Shown here: positions 1-8,817 of the stretch, in pieces
How positions within the stretch are numbered: position 1 is the first letter of the stretch
Layout: every line of letters starts with the position of its first letter
DNA from: Sphingomonas carotinifaciens
GTDB taxonomy: Bacteria; Pseudomonadota; Alphaproteobacteria; Sphingomonadales; Sphingomonadaceae
Assembly: GCF_009789535.1 (NCBI RefSeq)
Contig: NZ_WSUT01000007.1
Span: forward strand, 62,001 to 126,000
Length of the DNA: 64,000 nt
Direction: 5' to 3'
The notes under the pieces: generated by a model
Told to the model about the DNA's origin: nothing
Databases searched by the model: none
The model's input: the letters and a program-made list of their open reading frames with translations, nothing else
Translations under genes and position numbers: made by a program

Positions 1-837
1 TCGCTGCTCGCGGTCGCGCCGATCGCATGGCTGTTCGCACGACGCATCGTTGGGCCGCTCAACGATTTCGCCTATGCAGCGGATGTACTGGGGCGCGACC
101 CAGGCGCGGCGGTTCTGCCCCTTGACGGACCCGCCGAGATCGGTCGAGCAGCGCATGCCTTCAACCAGATGCAGAGCCGTCTTCGCAGCTTTGTCGACGA
201 TCGGACCGCCATGATCGGGGCGATCAGCCATGACCTGCGGACGCCGCTCACTCGGCTTCGATTCCGAATCGAGGATGTGCCCGACGATCAGCAGGAGGGA
301 TTGCGCGAGGAGGTGGCGGAAATGGAGGAGATGATTTCTTCCGTGATCGCGTTCATGCGGGACGCGTCCATCCCCAACGCGAGGGAACGCCGGGACTTCG
401 CCGAATTGGTCGATGACGTGATCGAAGACGCGACGATGTTGGGAGACGTGGAAACAGGTCGACTTGAAAGCGCGATCGTCGACATCGATCCTTTGGGGAT
501 GCGCCGCGTGCTCGACAACTTGCTGACCAACGCAATGAAGTACGGGGGAGGGCACACCCGTGTGGCGCTGACGGTTGAGAATGATATCGCCATCGCCGAC
601 ATCATCGATAACGGCCCCGGGGTTCCCGACAGCGAGCTCGAGCGGATTTTCGAACCCTTTTATCGTAGCGAGGCGGCGCGGACCTCCGGTCGGGAGGGCA
701 GTGGTCTCGGCCTGGCCGTGTGTCGCTCGATCGCACGGGCCCATGGCGGTGACGTTGCGCTGTTTCGTTCGGCCGATGGCTTCACGGCTCGCGTGACTCT
801 GCCACTCGCTTTCACCGACGATCGCCGGGCCGCGTGA
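1..837 (+). CDS. Sensor histidine kinase, 3' part (5' end outside window)
   Basis: The frame is open from base 1, so this is the C-terminal part of a two-component sensor kinase. The first codons read like the end of a membrane segment followed by a HAMP domain (RRIVGPLNDFAYAADVLG). A HisKA box follows with the phospho-acceptor His in GAISHDLRTPLTRLR. The HATPase domain shows an N box (LDNLLTNAMKYG), a G1 box (DNGPGVP) and a G2 box (GREGSGLGLAVCRSI). The kinase is expected to autophosphorylate and pass phosphate to a response regulator, probably encoded just upstream outside the window. Its stop overlaps the next gene's GTG start by 4 bases (GTGA), which implies translational coupling. Its signal is unknown. 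Confidence 0.93.
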   Translation, partial: SLLAVAPIAWLFARRIVGPLNDFAYAADVLGRDPGAAVLPLDGPAEIGRAAHAFNQMQSRLRSFVDDRTAMIGAISHDLRTPLTRLRFRIEDVPDDQQEGLREEVAEMEEMISSVIAFMRDASIPNARERRDFAELVDDVIEDATMLGDVETGRLESAIVDIDPLGMRRVLDNLLTNAMKYGGGHTRVALTVENDIAIADIIDNGPGVPDSELERIFEPFYRSEAARTSGREGSGLGLAVCRSIARAHGGDVALFRSADGFTARVTLPLAFTDDRRAA

Positions 838-1769
838 CGTTGGTTCTACATCGGCTGTCCTATGTCTGTGCGGCGCTGGTAACGGCGTTTTTCGGGTATC
901 CAGGGGCCGCGGGTGCGCAAACCGTGGAAAACGAAGGCGAGAGTACGACCGAAGCTGGGGTGCGATCGTCGCAAGCGCCTGATCAGGACCCGCCATCTCA
1001 GCCAGACTGGATCGCGACGGTCAGCGCCGGGGTGATCGATCGCGACGGTGACGCCACCAGGCCGTTCTTCGTAGGCGGCCTCAGCCGGCGGCTCGGACGT
1101 GGCTATGTTCGCGTTGCGGCCACAGAGTTCCGAAGCGCGCTCCGCCAGATCGATGCGGTGCTCCCCTCTCGATATACCATCGTGTCCGCTGGTGTCGGCG
1201 GCACCTTCGGCAGTTGGTTCGTCGATGCGTACGGCTCGATCGGTCGGCAGAAATATGGCGGCGTGACGACGAATCTCGGGACGCGCGAGAGTCAGGTTGG
1301 CGATAGCAGCGGCATCTACGGCGCTGCCGTGAGCGGCGGCCGCTTCGTCGCCCTCAGCCGCCGTCTCTACCTGACCCCGAGCGCGGCTATCCAGTACAGC
1401 GCCAGCAGAGCACTGCGTTCAACGATCTCGATGCAGGGGCCGCTGGACTATGAAACGGACGAGCGAGCCTGGACGGGTAGCGCAACGCTCAGGCTGGATC
1501 GATATCTCGGAGGTTCGAACCAGCATCTTGCCGGCCTGTCGATCAGCCGTGTTCAGACGAGCAACGGTGCAACCGCCCTATCGGCAGGCGGCGGGCCGGG
1601 GGTCAGCGCAACGACGGTGAGCGTGGCCGATGGCTGGTTCATCTTAGGATCCTCGGCAGCCATCCGCGTTGCGCCCCGGCTGTGGCTGGACGGTGCTCTC
1701 AACCGGACTTTCGGGGCCCAATCCGGCAATTATGTCGTCGGCTCGCTTGGCCTGAGGATCGGGTTCTAA
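834..1769 (+). CDS. Exported beta-barrel-like outer membrane protein, unknown function
   Basis: A 311-residue protein starting with GTG inside the kinase stop codon. The first ~28 residues form a signal peptide ending near GAAGAQT. The rest is rich in Gly, Ser, Tyr and alternating hydrophobic stretches, and it ends in a short strand with a terminal Phe (LGLRIGF), as expected of an outer membrane barrel. I do not recognise the family. The overlap with the kinase gene suggests that the barrel is made together with the signalling system, either as its target or as an envelope sensor partner. That role is inference only. Confidence 0.72.
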   Translation: MTLVLHRLSYVCAALVTAFFGYPGAAGAQTVENEGESTTEAGVRSSQAPDQDPPSQPDWIATVSAGVIDRDGDATRPFFVGGLSRRLGRGYVRVAATEFRSALRQIDAVLPSRYTIVSAGVGGTFGSWFVDAYGSIGRQKYGGVTTNLGTRESQVGDSSGIYGAAVSGGRFVALSRRLYLTPSAAIQYSASRALRSTISMQGPLDYETDERAWTGSATLRLDRYLGGSNQHLAGLSISRVQTSNGATALSAGGGPGVSATTVSVADGWFILGSSAAIRVAPRLWLDGALNRTFGAQSGNYVVGSLGLRIGF

Positions 1770-1849
1770 TCGCAAGTATCGTGGACGCGGTCGTGCCGGC
1801 GCTCGGCGCGTTTGACGGGTTCGGAGACAGTCGGAGGGAGGGCCGGTGG

Positions 1850-2170
1850 TTACGGCTGTCGACCGTCCACGTAGTTTGCCGTGAACTGCTCGACCATCGC
1901 CATGAACGTCGCGCGTCGTTCGGCGACCGCCGTTCTGATGCTCGTCAGCTCGTTCGCCAGTGCGGCAGGGGCCTGCTCATCCAGGCGACGACACCGCCCC
2001 TCATCGATCCCCTCGGCACACACGACCATGTCACCGAGGAACTCCTGGTCGATAACGCCGACCGTCGTGAGCCTCGCGATCAACAGCGCAAGTGCGTCCA
2101 TGACGACGAGCGTCTCGATCTGCGTTTCGCGGATTTGCTCTGTCAGCTCAACGATCAGCCGTTCATCCAT
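1850..2170 (-). CDS. Small hypothetical protein (106 aa)
   Basis: A small, mostly helical, acidic soluble protein (starts MDERLIVELTEQIRE) with no signal peptide or membrane segment and no motif I recognise. It lies 27 bases downstream of the DUF6065-JmjC gene on the same strand, so it may be the fifth gene of that operon. Codon use looks like its neighbours. No function is proposed. Confidence 0.55.
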   Translation of the reverse strand: MDERLIVELTEQIRETQIETLVVMDALALLIARLTTVGVIDQEFLGDMVVCAEGIDEGRCRRLDEQAPAALANELTSIRTAVAERRATFMAMVEQFTANYVDGRQP

Positions 2171-2197
2171 CTTGCCCCCGATCGATACCCCGATGAC

Positions 2198-4042
2198 CTA
2201 CGCCTCTGCGTTGACGGGAAAGTCGCTGTAGGCGTCGTTCGGCCAGACGAAATCGGTGTAGGTCAGCATGACACTGAAGGAGAGCGACCGGACCTGGTGC
2301 CACCACCCCACGGGGATGAAGAGAGCATCGCCTGGCGCCAGATCCACGACCATCCTCTGCGCGGAGGCCGCCATCGGAAAGCGGCGGATTGCTGCCGGGT
2401 CCTCGATGTCATGCACGTCGCTGAACACGTGTCGGGTATTGGCGAGTTTGTCGGTTTCGCCGGGCGGCAGGAGATGCAGCCGCTTGGTGCCCACGATCTG
2501 CACCAGCAGGTTGTTGGTGAGATCGTGATGGAGGGGCGTGAATGTGCCGGCCGGTCCGATCCACAACATGCCCGGTCGGCCGGTAAGATAGGGGATCCAT
2601 CCGACGTCGCGCTGCAAGGGAGCGAAGGCCTTCTGGTTCGCCTCGCTGTTATAGGCGGTGATGTAGGCGTCATTGCCTCCATCTCCGCTGGTGACCTCGG
2701 CGATATAGCGATCGAACGGCATCATTTGTGTATGCCGATCCTTGGCAAGCTCGAAGTCGCTCGCGGCATTCCGACCGCCCTGGAAGGTTATCGGCGTGTT
2801 GCCGATCCGCTCCGCGAGCCGCTGCGACGTCCAGTCCCGGGCTGCAGGCCATGACGCGGCCAGCCCCTCAAGAACGACGGGACGACCGGTCGCATAGAAG
2901 AGGTCGAGGAATGCCTCTGGCGACGGCGCGGAGAGGCGCGGGATCGATCGTGGCGCCGGGCTCAACGCCCTTTGTCGCTCATCAACACGCGCCAGCCATG
3001 CCTGCCGAGCGGTCGACCGCATCCCCGCCTGTGTGGCGGCGGGCCCCATGGGCATCGTGGCGTGCTGGGAGACGAGCAAGCGGGTCGGAAGGCCGGGGAG
3101 GGTCTGCTGCGGAGGGGCGGCGCGCGACGCTTCGAAGCCGATGTTGCGAAGGGTCATCGCCATCACGTCGGCATCCAGCGCCGGACCAGCATAAAGCGGC
3201 ATGCGAGGCGCAGGCTTCCTCTCGGCAAGAAGAGGGCTAGCCGGCATCGGCTTCGCCGCTTTGCCACGAACCGGGCAGCGCGGCACCGTGTCTTGGCTCG
3301 CGAATGAGGAAAGCCGCAGCTTGGACTCGTGATCCGCTGCACCTGGTTCGCCATTCGGATCGACGCCACGATAATATAGCTTCTGCCACTTGTCCGCCGG
3401 CGCGGTGGGCTGGGTGCGACGGACATGTTCCTGGAAGGCGTCTCGCGAAGCGCTCCACTGCGAGAACGCTGAGTCGAGCTCGGGCGCGTCAGCGAGAGGC
3501 CGGATCACCGGCCGAACCTCGTCGAGGACGCCGCGCTGCACCGGGAACAGGAAGCAGAACGGCTCATCTTCCTCGAAGCGCACCCACTCACGCGCGCGTG
3601 TGAAGCGCCAGTTCATCGTGAAGGTGTAGGGCGACCAATCCGTTTCGATGACCCCGGCAAGCGGCGCGAGGCCATGTTTGGCGGCGTTCGGGGGACCGCC
3701 GACCCAGAGATTCCAGCCCGGCGAGGTTCGAAAAAGCCCCTCGACGTGGAAGGTGATCGTGCCGGCACCGAACAACGAGACCGGACGGTGATGCGCGCTG
3801 GCGTCGGTATCGAACTGGAGCTCGACCGCATCCGCGCCCTTTCCCCCGTTCCAGCGCGCACGAAAGCCGCACGGTGAGCCGATCTCCCAGCCATGCGCGT
3901 TCGCGATCGCCAGCGGTAGACAGCGATAGGCGAAGCTTTCCGGCGTGGCATCCATCCAATCGCGCTTCGGCGTTGCCGGCCTCAGCCGCGGTGCCCAGCT
4001 CGGATGCACGTAGCAGGTCAGTTCCACCGGCCCCTCGCTCAA
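2198..4042 (-). CDS. DUF6065 / cupin_8 (JmjC-like) fusion protein
   Basis: A 614-residue two-part protein. Residues ~1-270 resemble DUF6065 (early RDWMDATPESFAYRCLPL and ANAHGWEI; a later KLYYRGVDPNGEPG stretch). Residues ~360-610 are a cupin_8/JmjC-like 2-oxoglutarate oxygenase domain. The likely iron triad is the HxD in PLHHDLTNN plus the distal His in PVGWWHQV, and KRLHLLPP sits between them as in the family. JmjC-like proteins of this class hydroxylate protein or peptide side chains; the substrate here is unknown. The start overlaps the TonB-receptor stop by 4 bases, so the two are coupled. The role of DUF6065 is not known. The combination with TonB, HupE and DUF3500 suggests cofactor or metal handling, which is inference. 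Confidence 0.82.
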   Translation of the reverse strand: MSEGPVELTCYVHPSWAPRLRPATPKRDWMDATPESFAYRCLPLAIANAHGWEIGSPCGFRARWNGGKGADAVELQFDTDASAHHRPVSLFGAGTITFHVEGLFRTSPGWNLWVGGPPNAAKHGLAPLAGVIETDWSPYTFTMNWRFTRAREWVRFEEDEPFCFLFPVQRGVLDEVRPVIRPLADAPELDSAFSQWSASRDAFQEHVRRTQPTAPADKWQKLYYRGVDPNGEPGAADHESKLRLSSFASQDTVPRCPVRGKAAKPMPASPLLAERKPAPRMPLYAGPALDADVMAMTLRNIGFEASRAAPPQQTLPGLPTRLLVSQHATMPMGPAATQAGMRSTARQAWLARVDERQRALSPAPRSIPRLSAPSPEAFLDLFYATGRPVVLEGLAASWPAARDWTSQRLAERIGNTPITFQGGRNAASDFELAKDRHTQMMPFDRYIAEVTSGDGGNDAYITAYNSEANQKAFAPLQRDVGWIPYLTGRPGMLWIGPAGTFTPLHHDLTNNLLVQIVGTKRLHLLPPGETDKLANTRHVFSDVHDIEDPAAIRRFPMAASAQRMVVDLAPGDALFIPVGWWHQVRSLSFSVMLTYTDFVWPNDAYSDFPVNAEA

Positions 4043-6087
4043 AAGCTGTACCGGATCGATGCGCGCACCTGGCGGGGTTCGACCGGGTGTAGGTGATAGT
4101 CGTCGACGCCCTCCGCTGGCTCGCCCGGCAGGCGCGACGCGTAGAAATAGGTGATGTCAGCGTCACGACTGTCAAAGAGGTTCAGGACGTCGATGCCGAG
4201 CCGCGCTTTTCCAATCGTGTAATAGGCGCCGGCGTTGACGAGGGTGGTTGGCCTCGATCGCGCGCTATTGTCTTCGATCAGCGGCGCGGAGCCGAAATGA
4301 CGCACCCTGGCAGTGATGCTCAACGGCCCGGTCGGCGTCCAGGTCGCGCCACCAGACAGCACCTCTCCAACCGCGTTTGGAATGCGATCTTCCCCGGCGG
4401 CAACGCCGCGGAAACGGGCATTGGTGAGCGCCCCCTGCGCGTCGAGCACCAGCGTCGGCGACGCGCGCCAGAACAAGGTCGCCTCGGCACCGTAGCGTCG
4501 CGATGCCGCGTTGGGTTCGGTCGAACCGGCGTCCCCGACGAAAACCAGCTCGGAGGCGAGCGTCAGATGATAGGCAACGAGCGTCGCCGTGATCGATCGG
4601 GTCTCCAGTCGCGCGCCAAGCTCCTGACCACGCGCACGGACAAGGAGTGGGACGCGATCGGCCGCGACACCGGTCGCCGGGTCGACTGTCACCGTCGCAC
4701 CGCGCGCGTCGTTGGAGTGATAGCTCTCCCCGTAGTTCGCATAGAGTTCGAGCGTGGGCATCACCCGCCACGCGAGCGACGCTTTGGGTGCGAGCAAGGC
4801 GTCCGATCCCGATCCGCTGTTGGCAGCGAGGTCTGACCGCACGTCGTAGCCGTACATGGCGAGGTTCGCACCAAGGTGCAGGCGCAACGACGGCGCAAGG
4901 TGCGTTTCCATGTCGCCCCAAAGGTTCGCACTGCCCTCGTCGACCCGGTCCTGGCGGATGCTGCCAGTCCGACGCCCTTGCGTGCTGGTGTAGAGCCCGA
5001 CCCGCCCGATCAGGTCATACCGGAGGTCGGCACCTAGCCTGAATGTAGTCGGACGACCGAGCACTTCGCCTTGCGCGAACGCGTGCTGCAGTGAACCGCC
5101 GAAGATGCCGCGCCGGTCGGCCTGCTGGAATTGGTCGCCGTTGACGGGATCGTTCAGGTAATAGGTGAAGTTTGAGGTAAGGCCGAAGTCGTAATAGGTC
5201 GCGAAGGCGGTCGCTCGTGTCCCGCCCGCGCGCCATTCGCCGACTGCATCGAACCGTGTCGTCCGCCCGCCCAACGTCGGATCGATAAAACCGAAGCGAG
5301 AGATCGCGCCGCTTTCGATCGCCCGCAGCGGAACCTGGTCGGTCGATGTCCACGTCGCGTGATAGGCGTCGAGCTTGATACTCCAACCGGCAGTGTCGCT
5401 GCCGTGGCTGAGCTTCGCAAGCGCATTGATCTTGCGGAGGTCTTCGTCGAGCACCCAGGGCCCATTACTGAGGGTGCCGTCAAGCGCGAGAAGAAGCGTA
5501 GTGTTGCCGATCGCACCGCTACCCGCGGCCAGCACCCGGGCATAGCCATAGCTCCCGACAGTCGCTTCCGCGATCGGTCGCGCAAGCGCGTCGGCGGTCT
5601 TGAAGCGGACGGTCCCTGCCGCAGAGAAGTCACCGGCCTCGGCCGCATACGGCCCCTTGCCATAGTCGATCCGTTCGACCAGCTCGGGGATCAGGAAGTT
5701 GAGGTCGAGATAGCCTTGGCCGTGACCATGACTGCGCATGTTGATCGGTACGCCGTCAACGAAACCGGCGAGATCGGTGCCGTGGTCGAGGTTGAAGCCC
5801 CGAAGAAAATACTGGTTCGCCTTGCCGGTGCCCGAATGTTGGGTCGCAATCAGACCCGGAACGTTTTCTGCCAGCTCGCCGACCCGCGAGACGGGCCGGT
5901 TGGCGAAATCATCATAGCCGACGGTTCCCTCGGAACCGCTGGTCGCAGTTCCGATCTGGGGCAGCGCGCGACCATAGACGACGATTTCACTGTCGGGCGC
6001 GTCCGGCTTCTCAGAAGCGGTCGTTTGTTGAGCAAGGGCCTCAGCCGGGATCACGCACAATGAGATCCCGGCGATCGCCGCCTTCAT
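4039..6087 (-). CDS. TonB-dependent outer membrane receptor
   Basis: A 682-residue receptor starting MKAAIAGISLCVIPAEALAQ, a signal peptide. The plug domain follows with a TonB-box-like segment (SEIVVYGRALP), then FLRGFNLDHGTD, FVDGVPINMRSHGHGQG and RIDYGKGPY. The 22-strand barrel occupies the rest and ends in an aromatic residue (IRYSF). I chose the ATG at 6087 because the reading frame further upstream lies inside the HupE gene and has no signal peptide. The start is 5 bases after the HupE stop. It imports a ligand with TonB-ExbBD energy. The ligand is unknown, but the neighbours hint at a metal or metal chelate. Confidence 0.93.
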   Translation of the reverse strand: MKAAIAGISLCVIPAEALAQQTTASEKPDAPDSEIVVYGRALPQIGTATSGSEGTVGYDDFANRPVSRVGELAENVPGLIATQHSGTGKANQYFLRGFNLDHGTDLAGFVDGVPINMRSHGHGQGYLDLNFLIPELVERIDYGKGPYAAEAGDFSAAGTVRFKTADALARPIAEATVGSYGYARVLAAGSGAIGNTTLLLALDGTLSNGPWVLDEDLRKINALAKLSHGSDTAGWSIKLDAYHATWTSTDQVPLRAIESGAISRFGFIDPTLGGRTTRFDAVGEWRAGGTRATAFATYYDFGLTSNFTYYLNDPVNGDQFQQADRRGIFGGSLQHAFAQGEVLGRPTTFRLGADLRYDLIGRVGLYTSTQGRRTGSIRQDRVDEGSANLWGDMETHLAPSLRLHLGANLAMYGYDVRSDLAANSGSGSDALLAPKASLAWRVMPTLELYANYGESYHSNDARGATVTVDPATGVAADRVPLLVRARGQELGARLETRSITATLVAYHLTLASELVFVGDAGSTEPNAASRRYGAEATLFWRASPTLVLDAQGALTNARFRGVAAGEDRIPNAVGEVLSGGATWTPTGPLSITARVRHFGSAPLIEDNSARSRPTTLVNAGAYYTIGKARLGIDVLNLFDSRDADITYFYASRLPGEPAEGVDDYHLHPVEPRQVRASIRYSF

Positions 6088-6092
6088 GCACC

Positions 6093-7373
6093 TCACGCCG
6101 ACGGCTCGCCGCTTCTCTCGGCCCTCGCTCTGGCGAAGATGAGGATGGCTGCAAGCGCGAGCGCGACCACCAGCCACGGCGCAACACCGCTCAGTCCCTC
6201 CAATGCGGCGGACACCGGATTGGGCGATCCTGTTAGTCGCTCGATTGCCCAACCGAGCGACGCGGTCGCGGCAAAGATGGCACCCGCGATACGGAAGGGC
6301 GTGTAGCGGCCCGACCATGCGAGCAGCATCAACCACGGCACGACGGCCGCAACGACGAGGAGCTGCACGACCTCGATCCCGAGGTTGAAGCCGAGCACCG
6401 CGGCCGCCTTGTTCCACCCGTCGAGCCCGCCGCCCGCGATCACCTGGCTGAACGCGAGGCCGTGCACCAAGCCAAATCCGGCCGCCACCCAGGCTTCGCG
6501 GCCGTGCAAGAGCGGGCGCCAGGCATGAAGCGCGGACACGAAGATGGAGAGTGCGATCGCGACTTCGACCGGCGTCGTCGGGATCCTCACATTGCCGAAC
6601 GCTCCGACGATCAGCGTGAGCGAATGGCCGAGCGTGAACGCCGTGACGAGCTTGGCAAGGCGGATCAGCGTGCGCCGGGTGCCGATATAGCTGCCCCAAC
6701 GCCTGCCACCCTCACGAATCAGCGGTGCAGGCAGAAGAAGGGCGAGGAGGAAGAGCAGGTGGTCGGTGCCATCGGCAATATGGGCCATACCCAGTCGCAA
6801 GACGGCGACGAAACCGGTCCAGAACGATCCCTGCTTGCGATCGACGTCGATCCCGGTCGTGATGAAACGGATCGTTCCGAGCAGCTGTGGCTCACCGCCG
6901 AAAACGCCGTTGGCCCAGTCCGAACGGGCGAACACCAACACCGTGTGCGTCATCACCTCGTGATTGATGACGGAATAGTTGAAGCGGAAGCGGCGAACCG
7001 GCGCGCCGGGGGGAGGGGTCAGAGTTAGGTGGGCGATCAGGTCTGCGTGACCCTGGTCGAGACTTTGATCGATCTTGAGCGTGTCGACGCGAACCTGCCA
7101 CGGACGACCGTCCGGGGCGACCGGTTTGACATGTTCGAGCAGATAGGCCGGGAGTTCGCGTCGATAGCGCTCCACCGTCTCATTCGGCTTGTCCATGATG
7201 GGGCGCTTGAACCCGAGCTCGAACTGGTCGAGCGGCATGTCGAGTTCGAGGCCGACATCGTCGCGACGGAAGTCGAGCAAGGCTGCGGTACCCGGCAATG
7301 CGTGGGCAAGCGCTGCCGCTCCCGAGATCAGGAGCATCAGCGCTGCCAGCCAGCGAACGTGACGAGAGATCAT
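6093..7373 (-). CDS. HupE/UreJ-family membrane protein with periplasmic N-terminal domain
   Basis: A 426-residue protein: a signal/anchor segment, ~170 periplasmic residues, then about six membrane helices. The membrane part carries His motifs typical of the HupE/UreJ_2 group: HIADGTDHLLFLLALL, FTLGHSLTLIVG and FGLVHGLAFSQV. HupE and UreJ proteins are linked to nickel or cobalt import; the long-N-terminus subgroup is poorly studied. The start overlaps the upstream DUF3500 stop by 4 bases, and the TonB gene begins 5 bases after the stop. The likely role is inner-membrane passage or sensing of a metal brought in by the receptor. That role is inferred from context. Confidence 0.88.
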   Translation of the reverse strand: MISRHVRWLAALMLLISGAAALAHALPGTAALLDFRRDDVGLELDMPLDQFELGFKRPIMDKPNETVERYRRELPAYLLEHVKPVAPDGRPWQVRVDTLKIDQSLDQGHADLIAHLTLTPPPGAPVRRFRFNYSVINHEVMTHTVLVFARSDWANGVFGGEPQLLGTIRFITTGIDVDRKQGSFWTGFVAVLRLGMAHIADGTDHLLFLLALLLPAPLIREGGRRWGSYIGTRRTLIRLAKLVTAFTLGHSLTLIVGAFGNVRIPTTPVEVAIALSIFVSALHAWRPLLHGREAWVAAGFGLVHGLAFSQVIAGGGLDGWNKAAAVLGFNLGIEVVQLLVVAAVVPWLMLLAWSGRYTPFRIAGAIFAATASLGWAIERLTGSPNPVSAALEGLSGVAPWLVVALALAAILIFARARAERSGEPSA

Positions 7374-8671
7374 GTACCGCTGAAGTTGCTCGAGCCGTTG
7401 CCGAACTGGCCGCCATAATCGGCCACCTTATCGCGCCAGATGCTGTGGTAGTGGACCTGGCTGCTATACAGGACGCCTTGCTGCACGACGAATTCGATCC
7501 AGACGCGCGGGCCATCCACGCGGATGTAGGATCGCTGGCTGGAGGTGCCGGACGGGAAGGGGCCGAAGTCCGCGGTCCCGCCCTGACCCTTGGCATAGCC
7601 CACATAGGTCGAGGCGAGCTGGCTGCTGCTTTCGTACACGCCTAGCAGCGTGCTCGCGCGATCCGATGGCTGCGTGTTGACATAGGCCTCGATCATGGCG
7701 CGCACGAGCGCCTGGGTGGACGTGTCGAGGCTGCTGTACAGAAGTCCCCGCCCGGTGGTCGGATAGGCGAGCGAGCCGAAGTTGCTGTCCGAGTTGCCGT
7801 TCGCGCCCGCGACGACGTCGTTATACGTGCCGCTCAGCAGCGCGCCGGACGCGAAGGTGCTGCTGGCCTGCAGCGCTTGGGCGAGATTGTAGGCAGCTAC
7901 GCGCTGGGTCTCCACCGGCGCATGCTGGGTGCCGCTCGTGGAGGCGGTGATGGATCCGTTCACGAGCACCGAGCCGGACGAGGTGACGACCCAGTTCGGT
8001 GGCTCGACGCCGATGAAGGCCGGCGAACCGGAGACATAGGTCCCGTTGTAGGTGATGTTGTACGCCAGATGGTGGCCGGCGATCTGCAGCATCCACGGCG
8101 AGGTCGTCGACGGCGTTCCGAGGATCGCAATCGAGTAGAGCCCCGAACCATAGCCATTGGCGTTCAGCACGTCGTCCGCGCGGCGGATCTCGTCTTGCGT
8201 CAGCTTCCCCGAGGCGCTGAGCGCGGTCGCCATGAGATTCTCGGCGGCGGTGAGCTGAGCGGTCGTCAGCGTCGACGTATTCAGCCGCAGCCCTTGGCGG
8301 TTACCGGGCAGATTGGTCCACTGGATGGCATTCGCGCGGGTAAACGTGAAGCGGACCGTGCTGGTCGTCCCGGCCGTGCTGGTCTCGGTTGTCTGCGTGC
8401 TGTTGAGCGTCCCTAGGAACGTGTTGGCCGCGGCGACGACGGCCGCCGTGCCCGTGCCTTGGCTGACGCCGGTACCCACGCCGTTCGCGCTCGAGGTGGG
8501 GGTGGGGGTCGGCGTTGGGGTCGGCGTAGGAGTCGGGGTCGGCGTGGGGGTGGGCGTCGGCGTGGGCGTCGGTGTCGTAACCGAGCCGGAGCTCGAACCG
8601 TCGCCGCAACTGGTCAGAGCGAGGAAAGACGCGAGAATGAGGTGCGAAGCGGTTGTCTTTAGAAGGCGCAT
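7370..8671 (-). CDS. DUF3500 lipoprotein with Pro-Thr linker
   Basis: A 433-residue lipoprotein. I chose the ATG at 8671 because GGAGG lies 5 bases upstream and the resulting N-terminus is a lipoprotein signal (FLALTSC, lipid on Cys22). An earlier ATG at 8725 lacks both. After the Cys come a Ser/Gly stretch and ~13 Pro-Thr repeats, a stiff spacer that would hold the domain away from the membrane. Residues ~90-433 match DUF3500 as I know it: a conserved PWMLQIAGHHLAYN segment and a C-terminal VHYHSIWRD. The His-rich segments could bind metal or cofactor, but the function is unknown. It is first gene of a four-gene coupled operon. Confidence 0.85.
   Translation of the reverse strand: MRLLKTTASHLILASFLALTSCGDGSSSGSVTTPTPTPTPTPTPTPTPTPTPTPTPTPTSSANGVGTGVSQGTGTAAVVAAANTFLGTLNSTQTTETSTAGTTSTVRFTFTRANAIQWTNLPGNRQGLRLNTSTLTTAQLTAAENLMATALSASGKLTQDEIRRADDVLNANGYGSGLYSIAILGTPSTTSPWMLQIAGHHLAYNITYNGTYVSGSPAFIGVEPPNWVVTSSGSVLVNGSITASTSGTQHAPVETQRVAAYNLAQALQASSTFASGALLSGTYNDVVAGANGNSDSNFGSLAYPTTGRGLLYSSLDTSTQALVRAMIEAYVNTQPSDRASTLLGVYESSSQLASTYVGYAKGQGGTADFGPFPSGTSSQRSYIRVDGPRVWIEFVVQQGVLYSSQVHYHSIWRDKVADYGGQFGNGSSNFSGT
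8495..8575. repeat. Hexanucleotide repeat coding for (Pro-Thr)n
   Basis: About 13 tandem copies of a degenerate six-base unit (plus strand GTCGGx / GTGGGx) inside the DUF3500 lipoprotein gene. The unit length keeps the reading frame, so slippage would lengthen or shorten the Pro-Thr linker rather than switch the gene off. Confidence 0.85.
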
Positions 8672-8716
8672 ATGATCCTCCATCCCTTTGGCCGTTTCCC
8701 CAGCCTTACAACTCTT

Positions 8717-8745
8717 TATATTCATCTATGTGTCAAACACTGCAA
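8717..8745 (-). promoter_or_regulatory. Possible promoter of the DUF3500 operon
   Basis: Read on the minus strand, TTGCAG and AATATA are separated by 17 bases, 46 bases upstream of the chosen start, in the only AT-rich stretch nearby. A TTGACA hexamer also occurs in the spacer but has no good -10 partner. The call rests on sequence pattern only. Confidence 0.35.
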
Positions 8746-8817
8746 CAATCGCCGTACGGTACGCTTTTGCCCTTGTAAGACTTGGCGAAAGCGCTGGCCC
8801 CTCTCACACCAAAGGGG

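Noticed and set aside
1682-2854. 390-codon plus-strand frame across the end of the barrel gene and opposite the JmjC gene
   Set aside because: It is antisense to a well-supported gene, Arg/His-rich in composition, and has no recognisable domain. It is a shadow of high-GC coding DNA.
6088-6699. Extended N-terminus of the TonB receptor frame up to 6699
   Set aside because: It lies fully inside the HupE/UreJ gene on the same strand in another frame, is Arg/His-rich and lacks a signal peptide. The ATG at 6087 gives one.
8495-8575. CRISPR-like or minisatellite array outside genes
   Set aside because: The repeats are six bases long, contiguous without spacers, and encode Pro-Thr in frame inside the lipoprotein gene.
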